In this document: in pieces, positions 8,361-15,892 of the stretch
Position numbering within the stretch: position 1 is the stretch's first letter
Layout: every line of letters starts with the position of its first letter
DNA from: CALBGR01 sp964499935
GTDB taxonomy: Bacteria; Patescibacteriota; Saccharimonadia; Saccharimonadales; UBA4665
Assembly: GCA_964499935.1 (NCBI GenBank)
Contig: CAZCMS010000001.1
Location: forward strand, 1-64,000
DNA length: 64,000 nucleotides
Direction: 5' to 3'
Position numbers and translations under genes: made by a program
The notes under the pieces: model-generated
Seen by the model: only the letters and a program-made list of their open reading frames with translations
Database searches by the model: none
What the model was told of the DNA's origin: nothing

Positions 8361-8903
8361 TCACTGTTGTTGCTGCGCTGGCAAATTACTACCACGCTCA
8401 GAGACTCCTCGAACGGCTACAATAATTATTACAGATGCATGCTTGCTATTATCTGCATCTACATAAATCGTGACGTTATTGTTGACTTTTATATCATCGG
8501 CTGTGACACTCACACCCCTGTCGCGTATACGTGTAGCTTCAGTTATTGCATAGGTAAACTCATGATTTGTACGATCTTTAATTGTCACGCTTGATTGAGT
8601 AATTGCAGTTACTTTTCCGGTATTAGTTCTCTGTCTATTGGTGTTTTGGTGGCTTGCGGTATCTTTCTCTTCTTGACCCTCAAATACCGCTTTCTGATAC
8701 TGTACACCGCCAAAAAAACTTCCTATAAGCGCCAAGATCGCTACTATGCCAATAATGATTTTCTTGTTCAGCTTTCTTCGTTTTTTCCCTGGTTTTTTGA
8801 CCACCGGAGTATCTGCCACATTCACAGGAATTGAAGTAGACTTCTGCGCTCTCGTATCCTGAGTTTTTCTGTATCTACTGCTTATATCTCTGTTAAGCTC
8901 CAT
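8361..8903 (-). CDS. Membrane-anchored OB-like (DUF5666-type) protein
   Basis: A 180-residue protein. A basic cytoplasmic N-terminus (KKPGKKRRKLNKK) is followed by one transmembrane helix (about residues 48-68, IIIGIVAILALIGSFFGGV). The outside domain has the pattern GKVTAITQSSVTIKD...TRIRD...IKVNNNVTIYVDADNS, which matches the small beta-barrel of DUF5666-like proteins. GGAGG sits 6 nt before the ATG. It is the first gene downstream of hammerhead ribozyme 1 (3' edge 8996, 92 nt before the ATG). An extended -10 candidate (TGG TAGAAT) lies between them, so it may have its own promoter. Function unknown. Confidence 0.72.
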   Translation of the reverse strand: MELNRDISSRYRKTQDTRAQKSTSIPVNVADTPVVKKPGKKRRKLNKKIIIGIVAILALIGSFFGGVQYQKAVFEGQEEKDTASHQNTNRQRTNTGKVTAITQSSVTIKDRTNHEFTYAITEATRIRDRGVSVTADDIKVNNNVTIYVDADNSKHASVIIIVAVRGVSERGSNLPAQQQQ

Positions 8904-8995
8904 ACTTTTCCTCCATTACAGATATAGTGTCATTTTGCATAACTCTTATGTCTATTCTACCAGTTTTTACATAAACTGATACATTACTCTGTTTG

Positions 8996-9049
8996 TTGTT
9001 TTTCGTCCTATTAGGACTCATCAGCATGACTACATATTCATGGAAACAA
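8996..9049 (-). ncRNA. Type III hammerhead ribozyme 1
   Basis: On the minus strand every part of the hammerhead fold is present. Stem III is TTGTTT (9049-9044) paired with AAACAA (9001-8996), 6 of 6 bp. The cleavage nucleotide C17 is 9043, so cutting is between 9043 and 9042. Stem I is CATGA/TCATG, 5 bp, with loop ATATGTAG. The invariant core CTGATGA is followed by stem II GTCC/GGAC with loop TAATA, then the invariant GAAA. Stem III is the open helix, which makes it type III. All core nucleotides known to be needed for catalysis are intact. It lies 92 nt before the membrane protein gene ending at 8361. Self-cleavage would free the upstream RNA (from about 9301). Confidence 0.9.
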
Positions 9050-9307
9050 TAGGGAGCAAGGTTGATAGATTAAGCCAAAAGCTCAGCTCGATCATTCAAC
9101 ACCTGGTCGTTCGTGGTATCCACGATGACCTCACTGCACTGATCTGCTGCGTACACAGATGCCGGCCGCGACCAACAGGCCAAAGAAGCCCCCGAGAACG
9201 AGAGCCAAAACACCAAACAACCGCAAACAACGTTGTGCTGCAATCACCCCTTTCGGTGATAGGGAATAAAAGTTCTACTACTCCAACACTCGTCGTGTAG
9301 CGGACTT
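9050..9307 (-). other. Transcribed island upstream of ribozyme 1, possibly decayed gene
   Basis: This stretch has no intact gene. It is richer in G+C than its neighbours (37 of 60 bases in 9121-9180 by hand count). On the minus strand a hydrophobic signal-peptide-like frame (LFGVLALVLGGFFGLLVAAG, 9247-9131) stops early. A second frame then carries a protein-like stretch (SEVIVDTTNDQVLNDRAE) to a TAA near 9074. Joined by a frameshift, the two would read as one short exported protein, so this may be a broken gene. Alternatively it is a non-coding RNA: it holds small hairpins (ATCACC/GGTGAT at 9243-9260; CGTGG/CCACG near 9113-9125). The only plus-strand frame here (9040-9300) looks spurious. Confidence 0.4.
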
Positions 9308-9336
9308 ATTATACTATAATGTAAAGATTAAAACAA
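9308..9336 (-). promoter_or_regulatory. Promoter of the ribozyme-1 transcript
   Basis: On the minus strand TTGTTT (9336-9331), a 17-nt spacer and a consensus TATAAT (9313-9308). Transcription would start near 9301 and run through the decayed island into hammerhead ribozyme 1. It is divergent from ychF. Confidence 0.6.
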
Positions 9337-9383
9337 TATATTCACCCCTGTTAATACGGGTGGTTATTTGGTACTATATACAA

Positions 9384-10463
9384 ATGAGTTTATCTATAGG
9401 CATCGTCGGCCTTCCTAATGTCGGCAAATCAACATTATTTAATACACTTACTAACAGTGACATTTTAGCTGCAAATTATCCGTTCGCCACAATTGAACCC
9501 AATACAGGTATCGTACCTATTCCGGATGATCGACTGCAAAAGCTCGCAGATATCTATGGCAGTAAAAAAATTGTTCCCGCAACAGTAACGTTTGTTGATA
9601 TTGCTGGATTAGTCGCTGGCGCAAGCCAGGGAGAAGGCTTAGGTAATCAGTTTTTAGCAAATATTCGCTCTACGAATGCAATTGCGCACGTTGTCCGCGC
9701 CTTCGAAGATTCAAATGTGACACATGTAGATACTGAGCATAATCCACAAAAAGATATTGACGTTATAAATACTGAGCTTGTATTGGCAGACCTCCAAACT
9801 GTAGAGAAACGCCTACCCCGTCTTGAGAAGGAAAGTCGAGCTAACCCAAAACTCAAACCGTTGGTCGAGAAGCTGCACAAAATGCAACAGCTACTCAACG
9901 ACGACACCCCCATCCACACCGTCATGCAACCAGAAGATTATGAAGGACTGGAAGATCTCCAGCTTCTTACAATGAAGCCTGTGATTTATGTATTTAATAT
10001 TGACGAGGCGGGACTCGCAAATACAGACAAGCAACGTACGCTGCGAGAACTTGTGGCACCCGCTCAATCAGTTTTTGTATGCGCAAAACTTGAGCACGAG
10101 CTACAAGGACTGGACGAGGTAGATCGCTCTGAACTACTAGAAAGTTACGGTGTGCATGACTCCGGCCTCAACCAGCTCATCCATGCAGCGTACGACACCC
10201 TCGGATTACAAAGCTACCTTACAGCAGGCCCGCAAGAAGTGCGTGCATGGACAATCAGAAAAGGCTCGACTGCACCCCAGGCAGCGGGCGTTATTCACGG
10301 AGATTTTGAGCGAGGATTTATTGCTGCACAAATTATCGACTACAACGACCTCGTAGCAGCTGGATCCGAGCAAACAGCAAAATCTGCAGGCAAAATTCGC
10401 ACCGAAGGTAAAACATACGTAATGCAACCTGGCGATATTGCTGAATTTAAGTTCAACGTTTAG
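9384..10463 (+). CDS. ychF: Ribosome-binding GTPase/ATPase YchF
   Basis: A 359-residue Obg-family P-loop protein. G1 is GLPNVGKST, the switch region is ANYPFATIEPN, G3 is DIAGLVAGAS, and NIDE stands at the G4 position, the variant that lets YchF/OLA1 proteins use ATP. A coiled-coil insertion (residues ~125-175) and a C-terminal TGS domain ending MQPGDIAEFKFNV complete the family layout at its usual length. The protein binds ribosomes and acts in translation and stress responses in other bacteria. The ATG at 9384 is chosen: the extended -10 element TGG TACTAT (9372-9377) ends 6 nt before it and there is no Shine-Dalgarno, so the mRNA is probably leaderless. The in-frame start at 9360 would precede the promoter. 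Confidence 0.96.
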   Translation: MSLSIGIVGLPNVGKSTLFNTLTNSDILAANYPFATIEPNTGIVPIPDDRLQKLADIYGSKKIVPATVTFVDIAGLVAGASQGEGLGNQFLANIRSTNAIAHVVRAFEDSNVTHVDTEHNPQKDIDVINTELVLADLQTVEKRLPRLEKESRANPKLKPLVEKLHKMQQLLNDDTPIHTVMQPEDYEGLEDLQLLTMKPVIYVFNIDEAGLANTDKQRTLRELVAPAQSVFVCAKLEHELQGLDEVDRSELLESYGVHDSGLNQLIHAAYDTLGLQSYLTAGPQEVRAWTIRKGSTAPQAAGVIHGDFERGFIAAQIIDYNDLVAAGSEQTAKSAGKIRTEGKTYVMQPGDIAEFKFNV

Positions 10464-10481
10464 TCAGATACAGTACGTTAT

Positions 10482-11138
10482 CTAGTAAAATTTCGGAAAT
10501 TTTCGACGTCTCTGCAATTTTGGCAGTCGTGAGTACGGATTGTTTAGTGGCAATGGAGACGATTGGCTACCGTTACTGAATCCTTCAATCGCAACTTGTG
10601 CAGCGCTAGCTTTCAGCTGCTCTTCTTGATCTTGTGATCGTCTTACAACTGTGGCCTCCACCAGAGGTACTGGCATATTTTCAACTTGCCGGTCCGTAGA
10701 CTCAAACTGCGCTTCTATAAACGCTCGAGCATGAGCCTGCCCTGTTTGCTGCCTAATCTTTGCGACATGCTGTTGCAAGTAGTCAACCAATGTACGGAGC
10801 CGGCTGTGGTTCCAGCTTGTAAACGTAACTGATTTATTTGTAGAGTGAATCTTTAGTGTTGCGTTGAATAATTTATGACTAAAGTCGATCTCCGATATCA
10901 TATCAAAACGTACGTCTTCTATGGTTAAAAACATCGGCTTTTTATCAATCAGCAAAAATCTATGATCAGTAACACACACTAGCGCAACGCCTGCCTCATA
11001 ATACCCGTTCGCACATTGAATAATTTTTTCGTCTGGCAGCAGTATTTTAGTAAGCTCTTTTATTTCTGGTCTTCCTATAAAACGAAAATTACACCCTATC
11101 TCCTTAAGTTGATCTTCAATAGCGTGAATTTGCATCAT
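10482..11138 (-). CDS. PH-domain (YokE-like) protein
   Basis: A 218-residue cytoplasmic protein. Residues ~30-125 look like a bacterial PH domain of the YokE type: LLPDEKIIQCANGYYE, VCVTDHRFLLIDKK, IEDVRFDMISEIDFS, TLKIHSTNKSVTF and a closing helix RLRTLVDYLQQHV. The C-terminal ~90 residues are polar and disordered, ending in a very basic tail (KLQRRRKFPKFY). The start is placed at ATG 11138 because GAGGGGGG lies just upstream; the in-frame start at 11165 has no such site. Such domains often bind lipids or proteins; the role here is unknown. Confidence 0.65.
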   Translation of the reverse strand: MMQIHAIEDQLKEIGCNFRFIGRPEIKELTKILLPDEKIIQCANGYYEAGVALVCVTDHRFLLIDKKPMFLTIEDVRFDMISEIDFSHKLFNATLKIHSTNKSVTFTSWNHSRLRTLVDYLQQHVAKIRQQTGQAHARAFIEAQFESTDRQVENMPVPLVEATVVRRSQDQEEQLKASAAQVAIEGFSNGSQSSPLPLNNPYSRLPKLQRRRKFPKFY

Positions 11139-11337
11139 AGCTACCCCCCTCTTGTACCCCTGCATTGCTGCCGAGCACTAACTACAGACTACTGTAAACA
11201 AGCCGACATATGAGTTATATATTTTACATATCTTAAGCGACATTCGTCACAATATAGAGCCTATAACAGGGGTAAAAGAACAAGCAATGACTTCGATGTA
11301 AAATACGCAATGGGACCGAACAAGAAAAGCAGGCATC

Positions 11338-11367
11338 TTGATGCCTGGAGACACAATATGCGATAAT
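11338..11367 (+). promoter_or_regulatory. Promoter of the Crp/Fnr-type gene
   Basis: TTGATG (11338-11343), an 18-nt spacer and GATAAT (11362-11367), ending 6 nt before the ATG at 11374. The in-frame TTG/ATG codons at 11338-11343 fall inside the -35 box and are therefore not the start. Confidence 0.6.
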
Positions 11368-11373
11368 ATAAGC

Positions 11374-12024
11374 ATGCCGATTAGCTCAGCACACCACCAG
11401 GTGTTAGCCACGTTCTTTCAGCAAGGAACGCGACTCACCTACAAAAAAGGAGAGTTTATAATACGCCCAGGCGAGACGCCGTCGGGCGTTTTTTTTATCG
11501 AAAAAGGACTGGTAAAGTCATACGACATAACTAAATACGGCGAAGAAAATCTTCTTGTTATCCGTAAAGACGGGGAGCTACTGGGCATGACCCGAGCCTT
11601 CACCAGCAAGTCCAAGCAAGTCATGTACACAGCGCTCTCCCCAGTAGTTGTATGGCTTTTGCCACAAGAACAATTCACGCAATTACTACAAACGTCACCG
11701 GAGGTCACTCTCTCCCTGTTACACATGGTCACAGAAATGTACCGCGTGCATTCAGAGCATATTCTTAATCTTGAATATCGCACTGTGCGCGAACGACTTA
11801 TTTCTTTCCTGCTTAGTATGGCAAACCGGTTCGGCACAGAAACTCCAAACGGACTTTTAGTAGACGTGCCACTTCGACATCAGGATATCGCAAGTTCAAT
11901 CAGTGCAACTCGCGAAACAACTGGTCGAGAAATAACAGCCCTCGAAAAGAAAGGGCTGCTCAGTAACTCCTCTTCCCGCTTTACTTTGCTTGATGTCCAG
12001 ACATTACAGCGTTACCTAAATTAA
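11374..12024 (+). CDS. Crp/Fnr-family transcription regulator
   Basis: A 216-residue regulator. The N-terminal cyclic-nucleotide-binding-type beta-roll is clear: TYKKGEFIIRPGETPSGVFFIEKGLVKSY and a GELLGMTRAF turn. The cNMP phosphate-binding Arg of true Crp (RSA motif) is not present, so the ligand is unknown. The long dimer helix is followed by a winged HTH: VPLRHQDIASSISATRETTGREITALEKKGLL. No Cys cluster is seen, so an Fnr-type Fe-S sensor is unlikely. The gene is probably leaderless (promoter 11338-11367). It is convergent with the phosphoribosyltransferase gene and overlaps its stop by 4 nt. Confidence 0.87.
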   Translation: MPISSAHHQVLATFFQQGTRLTYKKGEFIIRPGETPSGVFFIEKGLVKSYDITKYGEENLLVIRKDGELLGMTRAFTSKSKQVMYTALSPVVVWLLPQEQFTQLLQTSPEVTLSLLHMVTEMYRVHSEHILNLEYRTVRERLISFLLSMANRFGTETPNGLLVDVPLRHQDIASSISATRETTGREITALEKKGLLSNSSSRFTLLDVQTLQRYLN

Positions 12025-12692
12025 ATTTTACTGGGACTTGTCTCCCAGGCAGTAAGTAAACTCTCTATAGTTCGCACCACTGCTGAGTGGTCTGGAATAT
12101 TAGACGTGTCGTAATAATGATCGGTCGTAAAATAGTCACTCACTACATTAAGGCAAAATATTTCGTCTGCCTGTACGTGCATCCTATCTACAGCCGATAT
12201 ATGCGCAAGTGGTGTTGCAACAACAATCTTTTTTGTACGAATCGGTTTTAAAAACTCGAACGCTAGGTCAACAGCAAATCCGTCTTGCAGTCCATCACTC
12301 ACTAAAATAACAGTTTTATCTTTTAGTAAATCTTTACGAATCAGTTCTCCTTCACCACTAACCCTGTGCATTTCATTAATACGGTGAATTTTTTCGAGCT
12401 CAATATGATTTCGATATTCGCTTGTCATCTCTGCAATATGCGAATCGCTATAGGCTTTGTTATACACAAATGATCCGTCAGATGCGATTGCGCCCAACGG
12501 CTTTGGCTCCCTAGGAAGCTCTATCGGTGCGGTTATGAGCAACATAATAACGGCACGCAAACTTTGCGCTATCTGGGCGCCCACTACTGTAGCGCCGTCG
12601 CTCAATGCCACCACGCATACATTATCGGTATACTTTTTTGCGAGCTGCCCTGCGAGAAGCCTGCCCGCAGCCTCACGACTCTTGAAATACAT
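12021..12692 (-). CDS. Phosphoribosyltransferase-fold protein
   Basis: A 223-residue protein with the type I phosphoribosyltransferase fold. It opens with REAAGRLLAGQLAKKY, the usual hood/first helix. A strand-loop VALSDGATVVGAQIA follows, and the PRPP-loop position reads VILVSDGLQDGFAVDLA. In the family the loop normally begins with two acidic residues (D/E-D); here the first is Ser, so PRPP binding may be altered. The best guess is a member of the PF00156 hydrolase/transferase group often seen as predicted phosphoribosyltransferases; substrate unknown. TACAAT (12704-12699) ends 6 nt before the ATG without a Shine-Dalgarno, a leaderless arrangement. Confidence 0.7.
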   Translation of the reverse strand: MYFKSREAAGRLLAGQLAKKYTDNVCVVALSDGATVVGAQIAQSLRAVIMLLITAPIELPREPKPLGAIASDGSFVYNKAYSDSHIAEMTSEYRNHIELEKIHRINEMHRVSGEGELIRKDLLKDKTVILVSDGLQDGFAVDLAFEFLKPIRTKKIVVATPLAHISAVDRMHVQADEIFCLNVVSDYFTTDHYYDTSNIPDHSAVVRTIESLLTAWETSPSKI

Positions 12693-12713
12693 ATCTATAT
12701 TGTAGCGTAATTC

Positions 12714-13445
12714 TTATGCTTTAGTGACTTTCAAGTTATAAAATCGTTCCAGATTGCCTTTTTCGCCTGCAACTGCAGAATCGGCCTTATCGAGCACTAC
12801 AAAACCGTTGCCAACAGCCCATTGTTCAAAGTTTTTCAAAATATCACGACGCATTCGGTCATTCTTGATAACACCTTTGTGCTTCACATTGTCGGCCACG
12901 GCCTCGAACTGAGGCTTCACCATGGCAAGAATATTTGTCGATGTATTTGATAATTTTCTCACGTAAGGCAATATTTGACGCAGCGAGATAAAAGATACGT
13001 CAATCACTACAATATCTACTACATCTTTGGTCTGAAACTCTCGTATATCCGTCTGTTCATGGAGCTCAATGCGTGAGTCATTACGTAGCGTTGGGTGCAA
13101 CTGATTTGTTCCAACATCTACCGCAATACTCTTCTTGGCACCATGCTGCAATGCATAGTCAGTGAATCCACCGGTACTACTCCCGACATCGAGTACTGTT
13201 TTTCCGCGAAATTCTACGTCAAACTGCTTAGCAATACTTGCAAGCTTCAAACCTGCCCTACTGACATATTGCTCTGTCGCCGTAAGTACAATCGTGGCAT
13301 CTTCAGACACCAAAAACCCAGGTTTTTTTATAACCTTTTCGTTAACAGTTACCTTACCGAGTTTAATGTACGTCTCGGCTTGGCTTCGTGTACTTGTGAG
13401 ACCTCTCTTTACGACAGCCTGGTCAAGGCGAATTTTACTATTCAT
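12714..13445 (-). CDS. tlyA: TlyA-family rRNA 2'-O-methyltransferase / hemolysin
   Basis: A 243-residue protein with an N-terminal S4 RNA-binding domain (MNSKIRLDQAVVKRGLTSTRSQAETYIKLGKVTVN) and a C-terminal FtsJ-like Rossmann methyltransferase (KTVLDVGSSTGGFTDYAL for SAM binding; DIVVIDVSFISLRQILP with the catalytic-side Asp; ILAMVKPQFEA with Lys). In mycobacteria TlyA methylates 16S and 23S rRNA riboses. It is the last gene of the rpsF-ssb-rpsR-efp operon. Its ATG overlaps the TAA of a 44-codon gene as TAATG. Confidence 0.92.
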   Translation of the reverse strand: MNSKIRLDQAVVKRGLTSTRSQAETYIKLGKVTVNEKVIKKPGFLVSEDATIVLTATEQYVSRAGLKLASIAKQFDVEFRGKTVLDVGSSTGGFTDYALQHGAKKSIAVDVGTNQLHPTLRNDSRIELHEQTDIREFQTKDVVDIVVIDVSFISLRQILPYVRKLSNTSTNILAMVKPQFEAVADNVKHKGVIKNDRMRRDILKNFEQWAVGNGFVVLDKADSAVAGEKGNLERFYNLKVTKA

Positions 13446-13579
13446 TAGCCTAATGATATCTCGGAAAGTCCTGCAGCTACCAATGCGAGTATTCCTACTC
13501 CCACTGCTAACTCGCCGACATTCCGCGTAAATTCACCGCAGCCTCGAGATGATTCAGTGCCACTATTGTTTCGTGCCAT
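13445..13579 (-). CDS. 44-aa small membrane protein between efp and tlyA
   Basis: A short gene: ATG at 13579, TAA ending at 13445 and overlapping the tlyA ATG by one base. AAGGAG is embedded in the last codons and stop of efp, 8 nt before the ATG, an ideal ribosome binding site. The first half is polar (MARNNSGTESSRGCGEF). The second half is one hydrophobic helix (VGELAVGVGILALVAAGL). It is likely a single-pass small membrane protein. Function unknown; overlaps on both sides show it is a genuine part of the operon. Confidence 0.65.
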   Translation of the reverse strand: MARNNSGTESSRGCGEFTRNVGELAVGVGILALVAAGLSEISLG

Positions 13580-13584
13580 AAGCC

Positions 13585-14151
13585 TTACTCCTTTACGCGT
13601 TCACGGTATGCACCGGTTGCTGTATCGACAGAAATAATATCATCTTGCTTAATAAAAGCTGGGACTTTCACGGTGATACCTGTTTCTAGTGTAGCATCTT
13701 TTTGTACGCTACTTGTAGTGTCGCCCTTTACTACGTCCTCTGTGTAAGTGACCTTAAGTGGAACATTCTTCGGTAAATCTACACTAATTGGCTGACCCTC
13801 AAAAAACTGCAACTGCAATCTATCGCCTTCCTTCAGATACCCTGCGCCATCCCCAACTAGGTCTGTAGAAATCTCGAATTGATCAAATGTCTCTTCGTTC
13901 ATGAAGAAAAACGTCGTGCCATCATTATATAAATACTGCACATTTTGGCTTGTGACGCTTGCGCTATCCAACTGCTCGTTACCCTTGTAAGTTTTTTCTA
14001 AAACCTTACCGTCAATCAAACTCTTAATGCGCACATTAACGATCGAACCACCACGACCCATGACCTTTTGATTATAGTCAACCACGCGGTAAGGCACACC
14101 ATCAATTTGAAACAATGTACCCTTTTTAAGATCCGTAATACTAAGTGCCAT
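13585..14151 (-). CDS. efp: Translation elongation factor P
   Basis: A 188-residue EF-P, the usual length, with KOW-like domain I, OB domain II and domain III (ATLETGITVKVPAFIKQDDIISVDTATGAYRERV, the conserved C-terminal signature). It stimulates peptide-bond formation at polyproline stretches. The domain I tip loop reads QKVMGRGGSIVN, with Arg33 where many EF-P proteins carry a modified Lys. Its ATG overlaps the TAA of the upstream 59-aa gene (TAATG). The neighbouring long proteins have Pro-rich tracts (for example the DHH-fold protein at 27678-29489), which would need EF-P. Confidence 0.97.
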   Translation of the reverse strand: MALSITDLKKGTLFQIDGVPYRVVDYNQKVMGRGGSIVNVRIKSLIDGKVLEKTYKGNEQLDSASVTSQNVQYLYNDGTTFFFMNEETFDQFEISTDLVGDGAGYLKEGDRLQLQFFEGQPISVDLPKNVPLKVTYTEDVVKGDTTSSVQKDATLETGITVKVPAFIKQDDIISVDTATGAYRERVKE

Positions 14152-14330
14152 TAATAATCTCCTCTTCTGATACTTAATTCAGTTTTCACAAAATCACCAA
14201 TAACACCACATACACCGCTTACAAATCTGCGTAACTCTTGCATCTCTGTGGTTGTCTGCTGCTCTTGAGTTATTTCGCATCTTTCGCCTTCAAAAGATCC
14301 AGCATTATTCTGTGGATTTTGTTCGCTCAT
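14151..14330 (-). CDS. 59-aa small protein between rpsR and efp
   Basis: A short gene from ATG 14330 to TAA 14153-14151, overlapping the efp ATG by one base. AAGGA lies 9 nt upstream of the start. The product is polar in its first half (EQNPQNNAGSFEGERCEIT) with an amphipathic helix later (EMQELRRFVSGVCGVIGDFVK). Two Cys are present. No family is recognised. The tight packing in a ribosomal operon supports it as real. Confidence 0.6.
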   Translation of the reverse strand: MSEQNPQNNAGSFEGERCEITQEQQTTTEMQELRRFVSGVCGVIGDFVKTELSIRRGDY

Positions 14331-14341
14331 TAAACATATCC

Positions 14342-14545
14342 TTAGTTATTTGCTACGAATGGTAGTAGTGCGATATGACGTGCACGCTTAATAGCACGTG
14401 CCAAATGCCGTTGCTGACTCTCAGTCAGACCAGTCTTTTTACGTGTTTCGATTTGTCCGTATACATTTACGTATCTTTGTAGTGTTTTTACGTCCTTGTA
14501 GTCAAAATATGCTACGTCTGAACGATGTTTAAAAATCTTTGCCAT
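14342..14545 (-). CDS. rpsR: 30S ribosomal protein bS18
   Basis: A 67-residue bS18, short but complete: IFKHRSDVAYFDYKDVKTLQRYVNVYGQIETRKKTGLTESQQRHLARAIKRARHIALLPF covers the conserved core. It pairs with bS6 on the 30S platform, and the two genes are in one operon (rpsF-ssb-x-rpsR), as in many bacteria. AAAGGAAAGAAC lies before the ATG. Unlike some family members it has no N-terminal Cys/zinc motif. Confidence 0.95.
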   Translation of the reverse strand: MAKIFKHRSDVAYFDYKDVKTLQRYVNVYGQIETRKKTGLTESQQRHLARAIKRARHIALLPFVANN

Positions 14546-14582
14546 AAGTTCTTTCCTTTTCTTTACATTACTATATTTTGCG

Positions 14583-14810
14583 CTAGCAGCCCCATGGTAT
14601 CAATAGAATCTCCATGATGATCCACCCGATTAGACAAAGAATTGCTAGAGGTATGATCAATACGGCTCTTACCCAGTTACGTTCAAATCCTTGGATAATA
14701 AAGTACGTCCCAGCTGAAAATACTGCCAATACTATAAATCTTATTATGAACTTGTCGTCACTGTAATTCCTAGGGTCAGTCATGCAGGTAAACCCTGCAA
14801 ATGTATCCAC
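14583..14810 (-). CDS. Small two-helix membrane protein in the rpsF operon
   Basis: A 75-residue protein starting at GTG 14810, chosen because AAGGAG sits 4 nt upstream; an in-frame ATG at 14783 lacks one. Two transmembrane helices are clear: FIIRFIVLAVFSAGTYFII and VLIIPLAILCLIGWIIMEIL. It lies between ssb and rpsR, an unusual insertion into an otherwise conserved ribosomal cluster. No family recognised. Confidence 0.62.
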   Translation of the reverse strand: MDTFAGFTCMTDPRNYSDDKFIIRFIVLAVFSAGTYFIIQGFERNWVRAVLIIPLAILCLIGWIIMEILLIPWGC

Positions 14811-14822
14811 TATACTCCTTGC

Positions 14823-15287
14823 CTAGAATGGGATATCGTCGAGATTTATTGGTTCGTCAGTGATATCTTCGATAACCACATCATCTTTTTTCTTGGCTGC
14901 TGGTGTGGCGCTGCTAGATGAAGCGTTTCCGCCATTTCCACCATTATCGTCGCCACCACGAGCATCTAGGAATGTTACGTCGCTTGCAAGTACTTCTACT
15001 TTGCTTCGCTTTTGCCCATCCTGCTCCCAGCTACGACTTTGTAAGCGCCCTTGTACAAGTGCTCGACGTCCTTTGCTAAGGTACTGTGCTACGCGCTCGC
15101 CTAATGGCCCCCACGCTACAACATCGATGTAGTCAGTCGCTTCTTTCCATTCACCACTCTGGTCCTTGTATGCGCGATTGAGCGCAAGACTAAAGCTACA
15201 AACACTCTGTCCGCTTGGCGTGTTCCGAAGCTCTGGATCACGAGTTAAATTTCCCATTAATGTTACTTGATTGACACTTCGTGCCAT
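14823..15287 (-). CDS. ssb: Single-stranded DNA-binding protein
   Basis: A 154-residue SSB. The OB fold occupies residues 1-~107 (SVNQVTLMGNLTRDPELR at the start, DYIDVVAWGPLGERVAQYLSKG and VEVLASDVTFLD later). A Gly/Asn-rich linker follows, with an acidic tail ending NLDDIPF, the partner-binding tip. It coats ssDNA in replication and repair. Placement between rpsF and rpsR is the classic arrangement. AAGGAGGG precedes the ATG. Confidence 0.96.
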   Translation of the reverse strand: MARSVNQVTLMGNLTRDPELRNTPSGQSVCSFSLALNRAYKDQSGEWKEATDYIDVVAWGPLGERVAQYLSKGRRALVQGRLQSRSWEQDGQKRSKVEVLASDVTFLDARGGDDNGGNGGNASSSSATPAAKKKDDVVIEDITDEPINLDDIPF

Positions 15288-15450
15288 AAGAACCCTCCTT
15301 AGCCGGACTTACTAGGTTTCGGTACTGTCCGGGCTGCTAAATTTGTAATACTTGTAGTATATTATTTTTCGCCCCATGAGACAAACCTACGGTTTTCCTC
15401 ATCGCGCCGGGTTGTGAAATGAATTCACCAACTCGGGCTGCTCTTTTCCC

Positions 15451-15831
15451 TTACTTTTCGTCGTTTTTGTCTTCAGTTTCTTCTTCGCTATCATTACCAC
15501 GACGAGCTGCTTGCTTAGCTTTTTCAGCCTCTGCTTTTGCAATCGCCTTTAGGTCTGGACGAGAAATCAAGAAACGAATGACCTCATCAGTAATATTGAG
15601 TGTTTTTTCAATCTTAGCAACACCCTCACCTGGAATCTCAAGTGCATAGAATACATACACAGCAGATTCATTTTTCTTGATTGGATATGCAAGCTTGCGC
15701 TTACCCCAGTTATCGATATTGGTTACCTTAGCACCATTATCAGTAAATATTTTTTCTACCCTTGTGGTAGCCTGCTCCAGATCAATTTCTAGATCTGGAT
15801 CATAAAGAATAGCGATTTCGTATTGATTCAC
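15451..15831 (-). CDS. rpsF: 30S ribosomal protein bS6
   Basis: A 126-residue bS6 starting at GTG 15831 with AAAGGAGG 6 nt upstream. The ferredoxin-like fold is evident (YEIAILYDPDLEIDLEQATTRVEKIF, KRKLAYPIKKNESAVYVFYALE, LNITDEVIRFLISR). The C-terminal ~30 residues are an acidic/charged extension (NDSEEETEDKNDEK). It is the first gene of the operon, with a strong promoter at 15893-15921. Confidence 0.95.
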   Translation of the reverse strand: MNQYEIAILYDPDLEIDLEQATTRVEKIFTDNGAKVTNIDNWGKRKLAYPIKKNESAVYVFYALEIPGEGVAKIEKTLNITDEVIRFLISRPDLKAIAKAEAEKAKQAARRGNDSEEETEDKNDEK

Positions 15832-15892
15832 GAATCCTCCTTTGGTTAAAGCCTATACACAAATAGTTATAAGCTGAGTTAATAACTCGAGT

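Noticed and set aside
9040..9300. Plus-strand 86-codon ORF over the ribozyme-1 island
   Set aside because: No ribosome-binding site, unusual composition, and it runs antisense to a consensus promoter and a complete ribozyme; the minus strand explains the region better.
11341..11343. ATG as the start of the Crp/Fnr-like gene
   Set aside because: It lies within the -35 hexamer; the GATAAT -10 lies downstream, so translation must begin at 11374.
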